DNA of 64,000 bases, from assembly GCF_937960835.1 (NCBI RefSeq), contig NZ_CALGPC010000011.1, positions 124,001 to 188,000 on the forward strand, read 5' to 3'. The position numbers were made by a program, and so were the translations under genes. Each line of letters begins with the position of its first letter. The stretch's first letter is position 1. Source of the DNA: an uncultured Ferrovibrio sp. (GTDB taxonomy: Bacteria; Pseudomonadota; Alphaproteobacteria; Ferrovibrionales; Ferrovibrionaceae). Shown here piece after piece: positions 8,981 through 17,075 of this stretch. The notes beneath the pieces are model-generated. The model was not told where the DNA came from. It ran no database searches and saw only the letters and a program-made list of their open reading frames with translations.

Positions 8981-10066
8981 ATGCCGCTCTCTCTATCACG
9001 ATGGCCGCTATGGATCGCTGCCGCCAGCCTTGGTGCGATCGCCGTCGGTGGCTTTCTGTCACGCCCCGCCAGCCAAACGCTCGGACATGACGTTGCATCA
9101 GACAATGCTGGAGAGAATGCTGGTGGAGATCGCGGCCGCCATGCCAGGACCCCGTGGCAGATCGAGCGGCGCGGCTGGAAAGACATCTTCCTGCGTATCT
9201 ACGACAGCCTCGGCAAGGACCGTCTCGTTGCCGTTGCCGCCGGCATCGCCTTCTATTCCCTGCTGGCGCTGTTCCCCGCCATCGCAGCTTTAGTCTCGCT
9301 CTACGGCTTCTTCGCCGATCCCGCCACCATCGCCGATCACATCGGCACCATCGCCGATTTCGTTCCTGGCGGCGGCGTCGATGTCATCCAGGGGCAGATC
9401 GACCATGTTGCCTCCCAAGGCCGCCAGGCCCTGGGGCTGACCTTTCTTTTCAGCTTTCTGGTGTCGCTGTGGAGCGCCAACAAAGGCACCAAGGCGATGT
9501 TTGACGCCCTCAACGTCGTCTACCACGAGGAAGAAAAGCGCGGCTTCTTCAAGCTGAACGCGCTGTCGCTGTTGTTCACCATCGGCGGCGTGGTCTTCGT
9601 GCTGGTCGCGCTCGGCGTCATCATCGTGCTGCCGCTTGCGCTCGATTTCATCGGACTGGGCAAGACCGCCGACCTGATCGACATCCTGCGCTGGCCGGTG
9701 CTGTTCGCCGCCATCGCCTTTGCGCTTGCCGTGGTCTACCGCTACGGCCCGAGCCGCGACAAGGCGCAATGGCGCTGGGTAAGCTGGGGCAGCGTGCTGG
9801 CCGCCTTCCTGTGGATCGCTGCATCGATTCTCTTCTCCTGGTATGCGGAGAATTTCGGCAGCTTCAACAAGACCTACGGCTCGCTCGGCGCGGTGATCGG
9901 TTTCATGACCTGGATCTGGCTGTCGGCGCTGGTCGTGCTTCTTGGCGCAGAGCTCGATGCCGAAATGGAGCATCAGACCATGCACGATACGACGGAAGGT
10001 CCGTCGCGGCCGATGGGATGGCGCGGGGCCCGAGTGGCCGACAGCATCGGGCCCGCGCGCGATTAA
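8981..10066 (+). CDS. YihY/virulence factor BrkB family membrane protein
   Basis: This 361-residue inner-membrane protein belongs to the YihY (BrkB) family. Visible features are AFYSLLALFPAIAALVSLYG, SLWSANKGTKAMFDALNVVY and the C-terminal YGSLGAVIGFMTWIWLSALV, with about six membrane segments plus an extra hydrophobic stretch at residues 5-27. The family was once annotated as ribonuclease BN, but its true function is unresolved; some members are thought to be transporters. It is transcribed away from the two-component genes and ends close to the convergent DUF892 gene. Confidence 0.88.
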   Translation: MPLSLSRWPLWIAAASLGAIAVGGFLSRPASQTLGHDVASDNAGENAGGDRGRHARTPWQIERRGWKDIFLRIYDSLGKDRLVAVAAGIAFYSLLALFPAIAALVSLYGFFADPATIADHIGTIADFVPGGGVDVIQGQIDHVASQGRQALGLTFLFSFLVSLWSANKGTKAMFDALNVVYHEEEKRGFFKLNALSLLFTIGGVVFVLVALGVIIVLPLALDFIGLGKTADLIDILRWPVLFAAIAFALAVVYRYGPSRDKAQWRWVSWGSVLAAFLWIAASILFSWYAENFGSFNKTYGSLGAVIGFMTWIWLSALVVLLGAELDAEMEHQTMHDTTEGPSRPMGWRGARVADSIGPARD

Positions 10067-10072
10067 TGGCGA

Positions 10073-10579
10073 TTAGTGCTTCGCCTCGACATCGGCCAGC
10101 TTGCGCTGCAGGAAGCGCTGGGTGATCGCTGGCATGTTTTGCTCCAGCCAGTCGGCCATCGCGATCTCCTCCTTGAGGATCAGCTCGCAGTCGGTGGCCG
10201 TCTGCCGGTCGCCGCATTCCTGGGCCGCAGCGATCAGGATGCGGTATGAGGCGATCTCCATATGCTCAAAGGTATAGCTGGCAAGCGTGCCCTTGACGAT
10301 TTCGTCCTCGGCGAAGACGCCGCTGATGCCCTGGGCGAAGGCCATCACCTTGCCGGCGGCATCCTTCAGGGTCGAGGTGTCGCCGCCGCAGCGCTTGATG
10401 CATTGCCGCACCACGCCGGCCTGCCGCCGCGTTTCCTCGATATGACGCTCGATCCGTGCCTTCAGCTCCGGATAGTTCTGAATCCGGCCAGCCAGCCGGG
10501 TCAGCATCTGCTCAGCCTGCTCTTCCATCGCGTGCGCATCGCGCAGCCAGTCGAGTAGGTTATCCTTTGGGTTGCTCAT
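10073..10579 (-). CDS. DUF892 (YciE/YciF-type) ferritin-like protein
   Basis: This 168-residue all-helical protein matches DUF892 from its start (NLLDWLRDAHAMEEQAEQML). Carboxylate/histidine pairs in EQAEQ, IERHIEETRRQ, YTFEHMEIASY and LKEEIAMADWL are as expected for a ferritin-like four-helix bundle. Family members are usually stress-induced. An EcfG-like promoter motif lies upstream, which fits a general-stress gene. It converges with the BrkB gene with a 6-bp gap. The molecular role is not known. Confidence 0.88.
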   Translation of the reverse strand: MSNPKDNLLDWLRDAHAMEEQAEQMLTRLAGRIQNYPELKARIERHIEETRRQAGVVRQCIKRCGGDTSTLKDAAGKVMAFAQGISGVFAEDEIVKGTLASYTFEHMEIASYRILIAAAQECGDRQTATDCELILKEEIAMADWLEQNMPAITQRFLQRKLADVEAKH

Positions 10580-10590
10580 AGCGGCCTCCA

Positions 10591-10623
10591 GGTTGGGCTA
10601 GGGAGTTCACTCCCAGCCAAACC
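10591..10623. repeat. Imperfect 33-bp hairpin upstream of DUF892 gene
   Basis: The outer part GGTTGGGCTA pairs imperfectly with AGCCAAACC around a perfect GGGAGT-TC-ACTCCC core (10601-10614). No T-run follows on either strand. It therefore looks more like an operator or leader hairpin than a terminator, and it overlaps the putative promoter -10 region. Confidence 0.4.
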
Positions 10624-10644
10624 CGGAAGGATTGGGACGGTTCC
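10620..10644 (-). promoter_or_regulatory. EcfG-like (general stress sigma) promoter motif
   Basis: On the minus strand GGAAC (10644-10640) is followed by 16 bases and GGTT (10623-10620). The alphaproteobacterial EcfG consensus is GGAAC-N16/17-CGTT, so one base differs. It points at the DUF892 gene, giving a leader of about 30 bases. Confidence 0.45.
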
Positions 10645-10690
10645 AATGCCGGCCTTAAGGGAAAGTCAGCAGCGTCTTTGTGATGCTTTG

Positions 10691-11455
10691 TCAAACCAGA
10701 AGCGATCGCGCTGTCGGCGCCAGGCGCAGGCGTTCGCTGCGGATAATCGGGCGATCCTCAAGCAATGCTGCGGGCGGAAGTGCCTTGCAGGTCTCCGTAT
10801 TGGGGAAGCTCGCGAACCAGATGAAGACATATTCGCCTTCCCGCACCGGCAGGGCAGGAAAAGTATTTTCGCTGGCTTCCGTCACCAGGCAGGCCAGCAG
10901 CCTTGCGCCAGCATCCACAAGCTTTGACCTTACTACCTGCTCGGCTGCGGTGACGAAGTCATTCGCCGCTGGCGCATCGAGATAGCAGATTTCGGCCATG
11001 ACGATGCTCTGCGGCCGCTGCTCGGCCTGCGGTCCCGGGCGCTGGCTGGCCGGCGGAAGCTTGAAACCTGAATCCGGCTGAGCCGGGCGCAACAGCAGCG
11101 CATTGGTCGTGTCCACCATCGTGGCCCGGGCGGCAGCGCGGTGGGTCTTCCACGCCTCGCCATGAACATAGAAAGCCGTCAGCGCCTCGCCGCGCGCGGC
11201 CATGTCGGGAAAGCCGCGCAGCCAGACGAAGCGGTTCGGATCGTCCAAATCGCGGAACTGGCCGATGATCGTCATTCCCACCGCTTCCTGAGTCTCGACG
11301 AATTCACGGTCGAACAGCGTGATCATCGCATCTCGGCTGCCGGGATGCAGGGTGTACTGGCGCAGTTCCACTATGCCACACGAGGCCGGAGCGGCCGGGG
11401 AAGCAATTGGCGAAGAGACGGGCGAAGCGGTGGGCGTGGACATCGTTTCCTCCAA
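10691..11455 (-). CDS. NIPSNAP family protein
   Basis: This 254-residue protein has a NIPSNAP/dimeric alpha-beta barrel domain starting near residue 27 (IVELRQYTLHPGSRDAMITL) with the following FVWLRGFPDMAARGEALTAF. A second, weaker repeat covers the C-terminal half (YVFIWFASFPNTETCKAL). The N-terminus is Ala/Ser/Pro-rich low complexity. NIPSNAP proteins have no settled reaction in bacteria. It is divergent from a TetR regulator with four operator half-sites between, so it is very probably that regulator's target. Confidence 0.85.
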   Translation of the reverse strand: MEETMSTPTASPVSSPIASPAAPASCGIVELRQYTLHPGSRDAMITLFDREFVETQEAVGMTIIGQFRDLDDPNRFVWLRGFPDMAARGEALTAFYVHGEAWKTHRAAARATMVDTTNALLLRPAQPDSGFKLPPASQRPGPQAEQRPQSIVMAEICYLDAPAANDFVTAAEQVVRSKLVDAGARLLACLVTEASENTFPALPVREGEYVFIWFASFPNTETCKALPPAALLEDRPIIRSERLRLAPTARSLLV

Positions 11456-11498
11456 AACAGGTCAATCGTCCTGTTTATAACAGGACAGTTGTCCTGTT
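11456..11498. promoter_or_regulatory. TetR-type operator, four half-sites
   Basis: Between the divergent genes lie AACAGG (11456-11461), GTCCTGTT (11468-11475), AACAGGAC (11479-11486) and GTCCTGTT (11491-11498). The middle pair is a perfect 8-3-8 palindrome at 11468-11486, and the last pair gives a second overlapping palindrome. The site ends 24 bp before the TetR start and begins 1 bp upstream of the NIPSNAP start codon, so one bound repressor could control both. Confidence 0.75.
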
Positions 11499-11522
11499 TT
11501 GTCAATCTGATAAAATTCGGCC

Positions 11523-12122
11523 ATGGCAAAACGCCCCAGCAAACGCACCAACGACCCGGAAGGACTGCGCCGGCGCATTCTCGACATTGCGGCGGAGCTG
11601 TTTCAGTCGCGCGGCTATCACGCCACCAGCATGCATGACATCCAGGCTGAAGCCGGCGTCACCGGCGGCGCGCTGCATCATCACTTCGCCACCAAGAAGG
11701 CGCTCGGCATGGCGGTGATCAAAGAGCGTGTCTTCCGCCAAGTCGAAGAAACCTGGATCCAGCCGGTGCAGGCCGCGAAATCTGCAGCCGAGGGAATCCG
11801 CACCGTCTTCAAAGGCACCATTGCCGAACTGGATCAGCGCGGCCGCGTGCTGGGCTGCCCGGTCAACAACCTCGCCATCGAACTGTCGCTCGCCGATGCC
11901 GATTTCCGCCAGGCGCTGCATGGCGTGTTCCAGGCCTGGCGCGATGCCATCGCGCAGAAGCTGCGCGATGAGCGAAACAAGGATGTCGATCCCGAAGCCC
12001 TGGCAACCTTCGTGGTCGCCACCTTCTCCGGCGCGCTCGCGCTCGCCAAGACTGAACAAGATACCGCGCCGATCAGGGCCTGCGCCAAACAACTGGCGCA
12101 GGCCCTGCCGATACGGCGCTAG
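11523..12122 (+). CDS. TetR/AcrR family transcriptional regulator
   Basis: This 199-residue regulator has a typical N-terminal TetR HTH at about residues 18-64 (ILDIAAELFQSRGYHATSMH through GGALHHHFATKKALGMAVI). The ligand-binding C-terminal half is helical and resembles the LmrA/YxaF-like subgroup (GCPVNNLAIELSLADADFRQ). It is divergent from the NIPSNAP gene with a strong palindrome between, implying autoregulation. Its stop overlaps the convergent alpha/beta hydrolase stop by 4 bp. The inducer is unknown. Confidence 0.93.
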   Translation: MAKRPSKRTNDPEGLRRRILDIAAELFQSRGYHATSMHDIQAEAGVTGGALHHHFATKKALGMAVIKERVFRQVEETWIQPVQAAKSAAEGIRTVFKGTIAELDQRGRVLGCPVNNLAIELSLADADFRQALHGVFQAWRDAIAQKLRDERNKDVDPEALATFVVATFSGALALAKTEQDTAPIRACAKQLAQALPIRR

Positions 12123-13003
12123 CGGCTTTTCAGCCACTCCAGCAGCACGGAATCGAAAGCCTCGCTTTCTTCCAGCTGCGGCGTATGGCTGCTGCGATCG
12201 AAGACGCGTACCGTGAGATCGCGGAAGAGCGGCCGGTACGGCGTCCAGGCTTCATAAGGCGCGACGAGATAATCGAACCGGCCCAGCGCCAGCAGCACCG
12301 GAATGTCCAGCGCCTCCAGCCCGCGCGTGATGTCGATGTCGCGGAACACCTCGCCCCAGAGATGATCGAAGCCGGCCATGTTGACATGCACGCCATCCCA
12401 AAGCGGCGCGGCATCGAAATCATGGTCGTGCCAGCTTCGCGCCCCCATGCGCAGGCAGAAGGCGATGAAGCGTTTCTCCGGCGCTGCCGCCAGATCGGCC
12501 GGCAGCTGCGCCATCTCCCGCTCCAGCTTGGCCTTGCGCGCTGGGCAGACGGCTTCCTGCCAATGCCGCTCGGCCATCGTCATATGCTCCGCATTATGGC
12601 TCGGCCCGGTGGCGATCATCACCACATGCGAGACATGCTTCGGATAGCGCTTGGCATATTCCAGAGCCATGTAGCCATGGCCGGAATGGCCGAGGATGAC
12701 GATTTTGCCCAAGCCAAGATGCGCCCGCAGCCGCTCGATATCCTCAAGCACGGTTTCAAAAGCGAAGTCAGCAGCCGTGACCGGTTCATTGGCGGGCTCC
12801 GTCAGAGGCGCAAAGCCGCGATGATCGACGAAGGCAAGCTGCAGATGCTGCCGTAAAGCCGCCGAGAAGGTGCGCGGATAATAGAGCACGCTGCCAACCA
12901 CCAGAACCGGGCGGCCGCGGCCTTCCACCTTGTACTGCAGAGAGAATGGCCCCGAACGCAGAACGCCGCCTGCGGATCGAGCCGGATGAATGTCGTTGGA
13001 CAT
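12119..13003 (-). CDS. Alpha/beta hydrolase
   Basis: This 294-residue hydrolase has an intact catalytic triad by inspection: nucleophile S107 in VILGHSGHGYMALEYAKRYP, a likely acid in ALGRFDYLVAP, and histidine in DRSSHTPQLEE. It has no signal peptide, so it is cytoplasmic. The fold resembles proline iminopeptidase or haloalkane dehalogenase-like enzymes, but nothing fixes the substrate. It converges on the TetR gene with a 4-bp overlap. Confidence 0.88.
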   Translation of the reverse strand: MSNDIHPARSAGGVLRSGPFSLQYKVEGRGRPVLVVGSVLYYPRTFSAALRQHLQLAFVDHRGFAPLTEPANEPVTAADFAFETVLEDIERLRAHLGLGKIVILGHSGHGYMALEYAKRYPKHVSHVVMIATGPSHNAEHMTMAERHWQEAVCPARKAKLEREMAQLPADLAAAPEKRFIAFCLRMGARSWHDHDFDAAPLWDGVHVNMAGFDHLWGEVFRDIDITRGLEALDIPVLLALGRFDYLVAPYEAWTPYRPLFRDLTVRVFDRSSHTPQLEESEAFDSVLLEWLKSR

Positions 13004-13204
13004 GGTCCGAATCCTTTAGCAATTCCCATGCGGCCGGCAGAGGCTGGCCGCGAACCTGCGCAGCACGGCGCGAGCGCCGTACCGGCTGATGAAAGCGGTT
13101 CTGGGAAAGTCGCTAATGGACGCGGGGCATGGCGAGCGAATGAATACGGTTATGCTGATGACAGCACGTTTATAGGGCGCCCGTCGCCATCGGGGCAAGC
13201 CGGC

Positions 13205-13627
13205 TTAGACTTCCGTCGTCGATCCTGTACAGCCAGCCGGTTTCGTCAGCACGAGCAGCGGCGGAGGCGACATGCGGTCGCCCATTGCAGGAGCTGCAGC
13301 CGCTGCATCGCCTGCCCGTTGCGGCAGACGCACGACGCGGCGTGTTTTCGGAAAGTCCGTGAGGCCGCCCACCGGGCGCCAGGCGGGCTGCATCTGCAGC
13401 GATGCGCCGACATGATGACCATTGGCGGCCTTGCTGTTAGCCCATTCGACCCGGTAATCGCCGCCCGGTTGATGAACGACGACATAGGCCTCGGCCGCCG
13501 AATGCTGCGCGGAATTGATGGCGTGACGCAATGCCTGCTCTTTTACCAGATAACCGCCATAAATTTTGCCGCGTACACGGATATACCAAAGATCGTCCTG
13601 CTCAATGACGTAGTAATACTTCCGCAT
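13205..13627 (-). CDS. Small DUF2188-like protein
   Basis: This 140-residue protein has an N-terminal segment of about 65 residues that resembles DUF2188-type beta-rich modules (YYYVIEQDDLWYIRVRGKI, then HSAAEAYVVVHQPGGDYRVE). A Pro/Ala-rich tail looks disordered. The start at 13627 is preceded by a GGGGGA ribosome-binding sequence. DUF2188 proteins have no known function. It stands alone, with about 200 bp of gene-free DNA on its downstream side and about 310 bp upstream. Confidence 0.6.
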   Translation of the reverse strand: MRKYYYVIEQDDLWYIRVRGKIYGGYLVKEQALRHAINSAQHSAAEAYVVVHQPGGDYRVEWANSKAANGHHVGASLQMQPAWRPVGGLTDFPKTRRVVRLPQRAGDAAAAAPAMGDRMSPPPLLVLTKPAGCTGSTTEV

Positions 13628-13939
13628 CGAATCCCCCGTAGAGATGGCGGTACAACCACGGCGTCCGTGTCTTTGTTCCTCAGTCAGCGGAGGGATTTGC
13701 GATTTGCGGCAGCATCGGTGGCTGCCCCCAATCGCGGGTGGCTGGTATTTATGATGGCGGCATTAGGGGTTAGCGATTGTCACAGCAGCGCCGCATGTGG
13801 CGCCGGAACAGCCGCCCCCGCTTCGCCGTTTTGCTCATCGCCCGGGCCGCCCCAAGACCCTGGCGTTCCGAAAAAGCGCAAGACCGCGCCCAATCTTGCC
13901 GGTCGCCCAGTGGAGGGGCTGGTCGCAGGAGGAGGAGCC
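13628..13939. other. Gene-free spacer
   Basis: No convincing gene in this 312-bp spacer between the divergent DUF2188-like gene and the acetyltransferase. It must hold both promoters, but I could not pick consensus boxes. An in-frame extension of the acetyltransferase runs through it but has no family similarity. Confidence 0.5.
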
Positions 13940-14377
13940 ATGCATTACCGCATCCGCGAGGTGGACGGTTGCGACCCTGATATTGCGACCATGATCAACC
14001 GGCTGCATCTGATCGCCTTCCCCGGCGAAGTGCCGATCCGCACCGATGGCGGATGGTGGTGGCTGGCCTGGAATGGCGAGAACGACAAGCCCATCGGCTT
14101 TGCCGGCCTGTGGCCGTCATCGCGCTTTGCGCAGACCGGCTATCTCTGCCGTGTCGGCGTGGCACCTGGCCATCGCGGCAATGGCTTGCAGAAGCGGCTG
14201 ATCCGTGTGCGTGAGCGCAAGGCGCGCAGCCTCGGCTGGCATTGGATGCTGACTGATACGGTGCCCACCAACCCGGCCTCGTCCAACACGCTGATCGCCT
14301 GCGGCTACAAGACCTATGTCCCCTCCAAGCCGTGGTGCCGCAACGGCGCCATCTACTGGCGGCGCGATCTCGATTAA
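13940..14377 (+). CDS. GNAT family N-acetyltransferase
   Basis: This 145-residue product starts at ATG 13940 behind a strong GGAGGAG ribosome-binding site. The acetyl-CoA motif A is clear (CRVGVAPGHRGNGLQKRLIR), followed by a typical C-terminal strand (NTLIACGYKTYVPSKPW). A much longer upstream extension is open but unconserved. The GNAT fold transfers an acetyl group to an amine; the substrate is unknown. The small size suggests a small-molecule or phage-type GNAT rather than RimI. Confidence 0.88.
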   Translation: MHYRIREVDGCDPDIATMINRLHLIAFPGEVPIRTDGGWWWLAWNGENDKPIGFAGLWPSSRFAQTGYLCRVGVAPGHRGNGLQKRLIRVRERKARSLGWHWMLTDTVPTNPASSNTLIACGYKTYVPSKPWCRNGAIYWRRDLD

Positions 14378-14705
14378 AAAATTGTTCCCTGCATGTTCTT
14401 TTTGCGCTGTCGGCAATCCTAAATCTCACTCGCGCATACATTATGGAAAGCGCCATGCAAAGCGACGCATCCTGCACGCCCGGGAAGCCGCCGGAGGCCC
14501 TGCGAAGGCATGAGAGCCCGGGTAGCTGCGGAAGCAGAACGATTTCGAAACAACCCAAACGGTTCCAAGCGAACCGCAATGGACCGGAATGGGTCGAACG
14601 GCGCGAAACAGCTCCGGCCGGGCTTTAGCGGTCCCGGCCGGTATTGGATGAACCGGTCAAAGAACCGAAGCGGCGCGCGGCGGCACCGTTCCGGCTCGCC
14701 GGATC
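14378..14705. other. Gene-free spacer with GC-rich repeats
   Basis: These 328 bp lie between the convergent GNAT and matB genes. They contain a GC-rich inverted motif (CCGGCCGGG near 14620 and CCCGGCCGG near 14635) and several GGTTCC/GAACC words. A 61-codon frame (14442-14627) exists but lacks a ribosome-binding site and recognisable sequence. The region probably holds the transcript ends. Confidence 0.45.
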
Positions 14706-16223
14706 TCAGCGCGTGTACAGATCCTTGTACTGATCGCGCAGCAGGTTCTTCTGCACCTTGCCCATGGTATTGCGCGGCAGGTCGTCGACGAAGAAGACCC
14801 GCTTGGGCAGCTTGAACTTGGCCAGCCGGCCATCCAGCGCCCTGAGCACGGCGGTTTCGTCCAGCGTCGCGCCCTTCTCTTTCACCACCACGGCGGTGAC
14901 GCCTTCGCCGAAATCGGGATGGGCAACGCCAATCACGGCGGATTCCACCACGCCCGGCAGGCTGTCGATCTCGGTTTCGACTTCCTTCGGATAGACGTTG
15001 TAGCCGCCCGAGATGATCAGGTCCTTGCCGCGGCCGACGATATGCACATAGCCGCGCTCGTCGATCTTGCCGAGGTCGCCGGTGATGAAGAAACCGTCCG
15101 GACGGAACTCGGCTGCGGTCTTTTCGGGCATGCGCCAGTAGCCCTGGAACACGTTCGGGCCCTTCACCTCGATCATGCCGATCTCACCCTGCGGCAGCAG
15201 CTTGCCGCTCTCCGGATCAGCGATGCGCAGCTCCACGCCAGGCAGCGGGAAGCCCACCGTGCCGGCAATGCGGTCGCCGTCATAGGGGTTCGAGGTATTC
15301 ATGTTGGTTTCGGTCATGCCATAGCGCTCGAGGATGCGGTGGCCGGTGCGGGCCTCCCATTCCTTATGCGTATCGGCCAGCAGCGGCGCCGAGCCAGAGA
15401 CGAACAGCCGGATATGCTTGACCAGATCCTTGGTCAGCGCCGGATGCTGCAGCAGGCGCACATAGAAGGTCGGCACGCCCATCATCGAAGTCGCGCGCGG
15501 CAGATGCTTGATCACCTCGTCGGCATCGAATTTCGACAGGAAGATCATCGAGGCACCAGCCAGCAGGATGACGTTGCTGGCGACGAAAAGCCCATGCGTG
15601 TGGAAGATCGGCAGCGCGTGCAGCAGCACGTCGTCGCGGGTGAAGCGCCAGTAATCGACGAGCGTCAGTGCATTGGACGCAAGATTGCGGTGGCTCAGCA
15701 TCGCACCCTTCGAACGCCCGGTGGTGCCCGAGGTGTAGAGGATCGCTGCCAGATCGTCGGCCTTGCGCGGCACTTCGGCAAAGGTCGCAGCTGCCGCCTT
15801 CGCCTTGTCCATCAGGCTGCCATCGCCGTTGGCACCCAGGGTCAGGCAATGCGCCACGCCAAGCTTCTTGGCGATCGGCGCCAGATCCTTTTCGACGCTG
15901 GGGCGGCAGACCACGACGCGCGGCTCGGCATCGCCGATGAAATATTCCAGCTCGGTCAGCGTATAGCCCACATTCAGCGGCAGGTAGATGGCGCCGGCAG
16001 CGATCACGCCGAGATACAGGATCAGCGCCTCGGCCGACTTGTCCACCTGCACTGCCACGCGGTCGCCCGGCTGCACGCCAAGCTCCACCAGCGCATTGGC
16101 GAAACGCTGCGCCAGGGCAAAGGTGTCCTGATAGGTGAAAATGCGGCCGTCGCCGGTTTCGATGAAGGTCTTGGCCGGGTCGGCGATGCGGGAGCGGATC
16201 AGCGTATAGAGATTGTCTGACAT
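14706..16223 (-). CDS. matB: Malonyl-CoA synthetase (malonate--CoA ligase)
   Basis: This 505-residue adenylating enzyme closely resembles alphaproteobacterial MatB, which makes malonyl-CoA from malonate, ATP and CoA in the cytoplasm. Visible motifs are the P-loop ILYTSGTTGRSKGAMLSH, the ERYGMTETNMNTSNPYDGDR region characteristic of MatB, the ITGDLGKIDERGYVHIVGRG hinge and the C-terminal catalytic lysine in RNTMGKVQKNLL. Length is normal. No malonate carrier or decarboxylase lies nearby; mtgA follows as an unrelated upstream neighbour. Methylmalonate could be an alternative substrate. Confidence 0.92.
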   Translation of the reverse strand: MSDNLYTLIRSRIADPAKTFIETGDGRIFTYQDTFALAQRFANALVELGVQPGDRVAVQVDKSAEALILYLGVIAAGAIYLPLNVGYTLTELEYFIGDAEPRVVVCRPSVEKDLAPIAKKLGVAHCLTLGANGDGSLMDKAKAAAATFAEVPRKADDLAAILYTSGTTGRSKGAMLSHRNLASNALTLVDYWRFTRDDVLLHALPIFHTHGLFVASNVILLAGASMIFLSKFDADEVIKHLPRATSMMGVPTFYVRLLQHPALTKDLVKHIRLFVSGSAPLLADTHKEWEARTGHRILERYGMTETNMNTSNPYDGDRIAGTVGFPLPGVELRIADPESGKLLPQGEIGMIEVKGPNVFQGYWRMPEKTAAEFRPDGFFITGDLGKIDERGYVHIVGRGKDLIISGGYNVYPKEVETEIDSLPGVVESAVIGVAHPDFGEGVTAVVVKEKGATLDETAVLRALDGRLAKFKLPKRVFFVDDLPRNTMGKVQKNLLRDQYKDLYTR

Positions 16224-16302
16224 GGCAGCCGGGGTTTCCTCGTTGGTTTGACTGCAATAAATCGCCGTGGCGGCATCGGCGCAAGTGTTACGGAAGCAAG
16301 AG

Positions 16303-17040
16303 TTACAGGCAGTCGAGCTGCTGCCGGTTCAGCTGCGCCATGCGGGCCTGGATGATCGCCGTGCGGCGCTCGACATAAGCCGTCGGGCGGGCGGCGCTCC
16401 AGCGCACCGGACTGGGCAGCACCGCGGCAAGCCGGACCGCCTCGGCCGTGGATAACCGCGCTGCCGGCTTTTTGAAATGCGCGCGGGCCGCCGCCTCGGC
16501 GCCGAACAGGCCATCGCCCATCTCGGCAATGTTGAGATACACCTCCATGATACGCCGCTTGGGCCAGAGCGCGTCCAGTGCCAACGCCAGCGGCGCCTCG
16601 ATTGCCTTGCGAACAAAGCCGCCGCCGGGCCAGAGGAACAGGTTGCGCGCCACCTGCATGGTGATCGTGCTGGCGCCGCGCAGGCGGCCGGTCTCCTCGT
16701 AATCCTCCAGCGCTTCCCGCACCGCACCAAGATCGATGCCGCGATGCATGCAGAAGCGGCTGTCTTCGGCGGCGATCACCGCCTGCACCAGGGCGGGCGC
16801 AATGGCCCGCAGCGCAACCGAATCCTGGCGCACCAGTTCGCCACGCTCGATGCTGCGCATCACCATCAGCGGCGTGGCGGGCGGATCGACGAATCTGAAC
16901 AGCAGCAGACCGCCGCCCCAGAAGACCAGCAGCAGGATCAGGACGGCCTTCACCAGGCGGAAAATCAGTTTCATCCGTAGCAGAAAAGCCCGCCAAAGCG
17001 GTCCGCGCAACCGTTCAAAGCCGGTGGACAGCAGCAGCAT
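16303..17040 (-). CDS. mtgA: Monofunctional biosynthetic peptidoglycan transglycosylase
   Basis: This 245-residue inner-membrane GT51 enzyme polymerises lipid II glycan strands. One membrane anchor lies at about residues 26-50. GT51 motifs are VIAAEDSRFCMHRGID (catalytic Glu), RGASTITMQVARNLFL and RKAIEAPLALALDALWPKRR, followed by EVYLNIAEMGDGLFG. No transpeptidase domain follows, so it is MtgA rather than a class A PBP. An internal ATG at 16974 would still keep the anchor. It is divergent from the large hybrid kinase. Confidence 0.93.
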   Translation of the reverse strand: MLLLSTGFERLRGPLWRAFLLRMKLIFRLVKAVLILLLVFWGGGLLLFRFVDPPATPLMVMRSIERGELVRQDSVALRAIAPALVQAVIAAEDSRFCMHRGIDLGAVREALEDYEETGRLRGASTITMQVARNLFLWPGGGFVRKAIEAPLALALDALWPKRRIMEVYLNIAEMGDGLFGAEAAARAHFKKPAARLSTAEAVRLAAVLPSPVRWSAARPTAYVERRTAIIQARMAQLNRQQLDCL

Positions 17041-17075
17041 GACAGGGTTAACTCACTGGAACGGGGAGAAAACGC

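Noticed and set aside
14442..14628. 61-codon frame in the GNAT-matB spacer
   Set aside because: No ribosome-binding site, no recognisable sequence and Arg/Pro-rich composition typical of non-coding GC-rich DNA.
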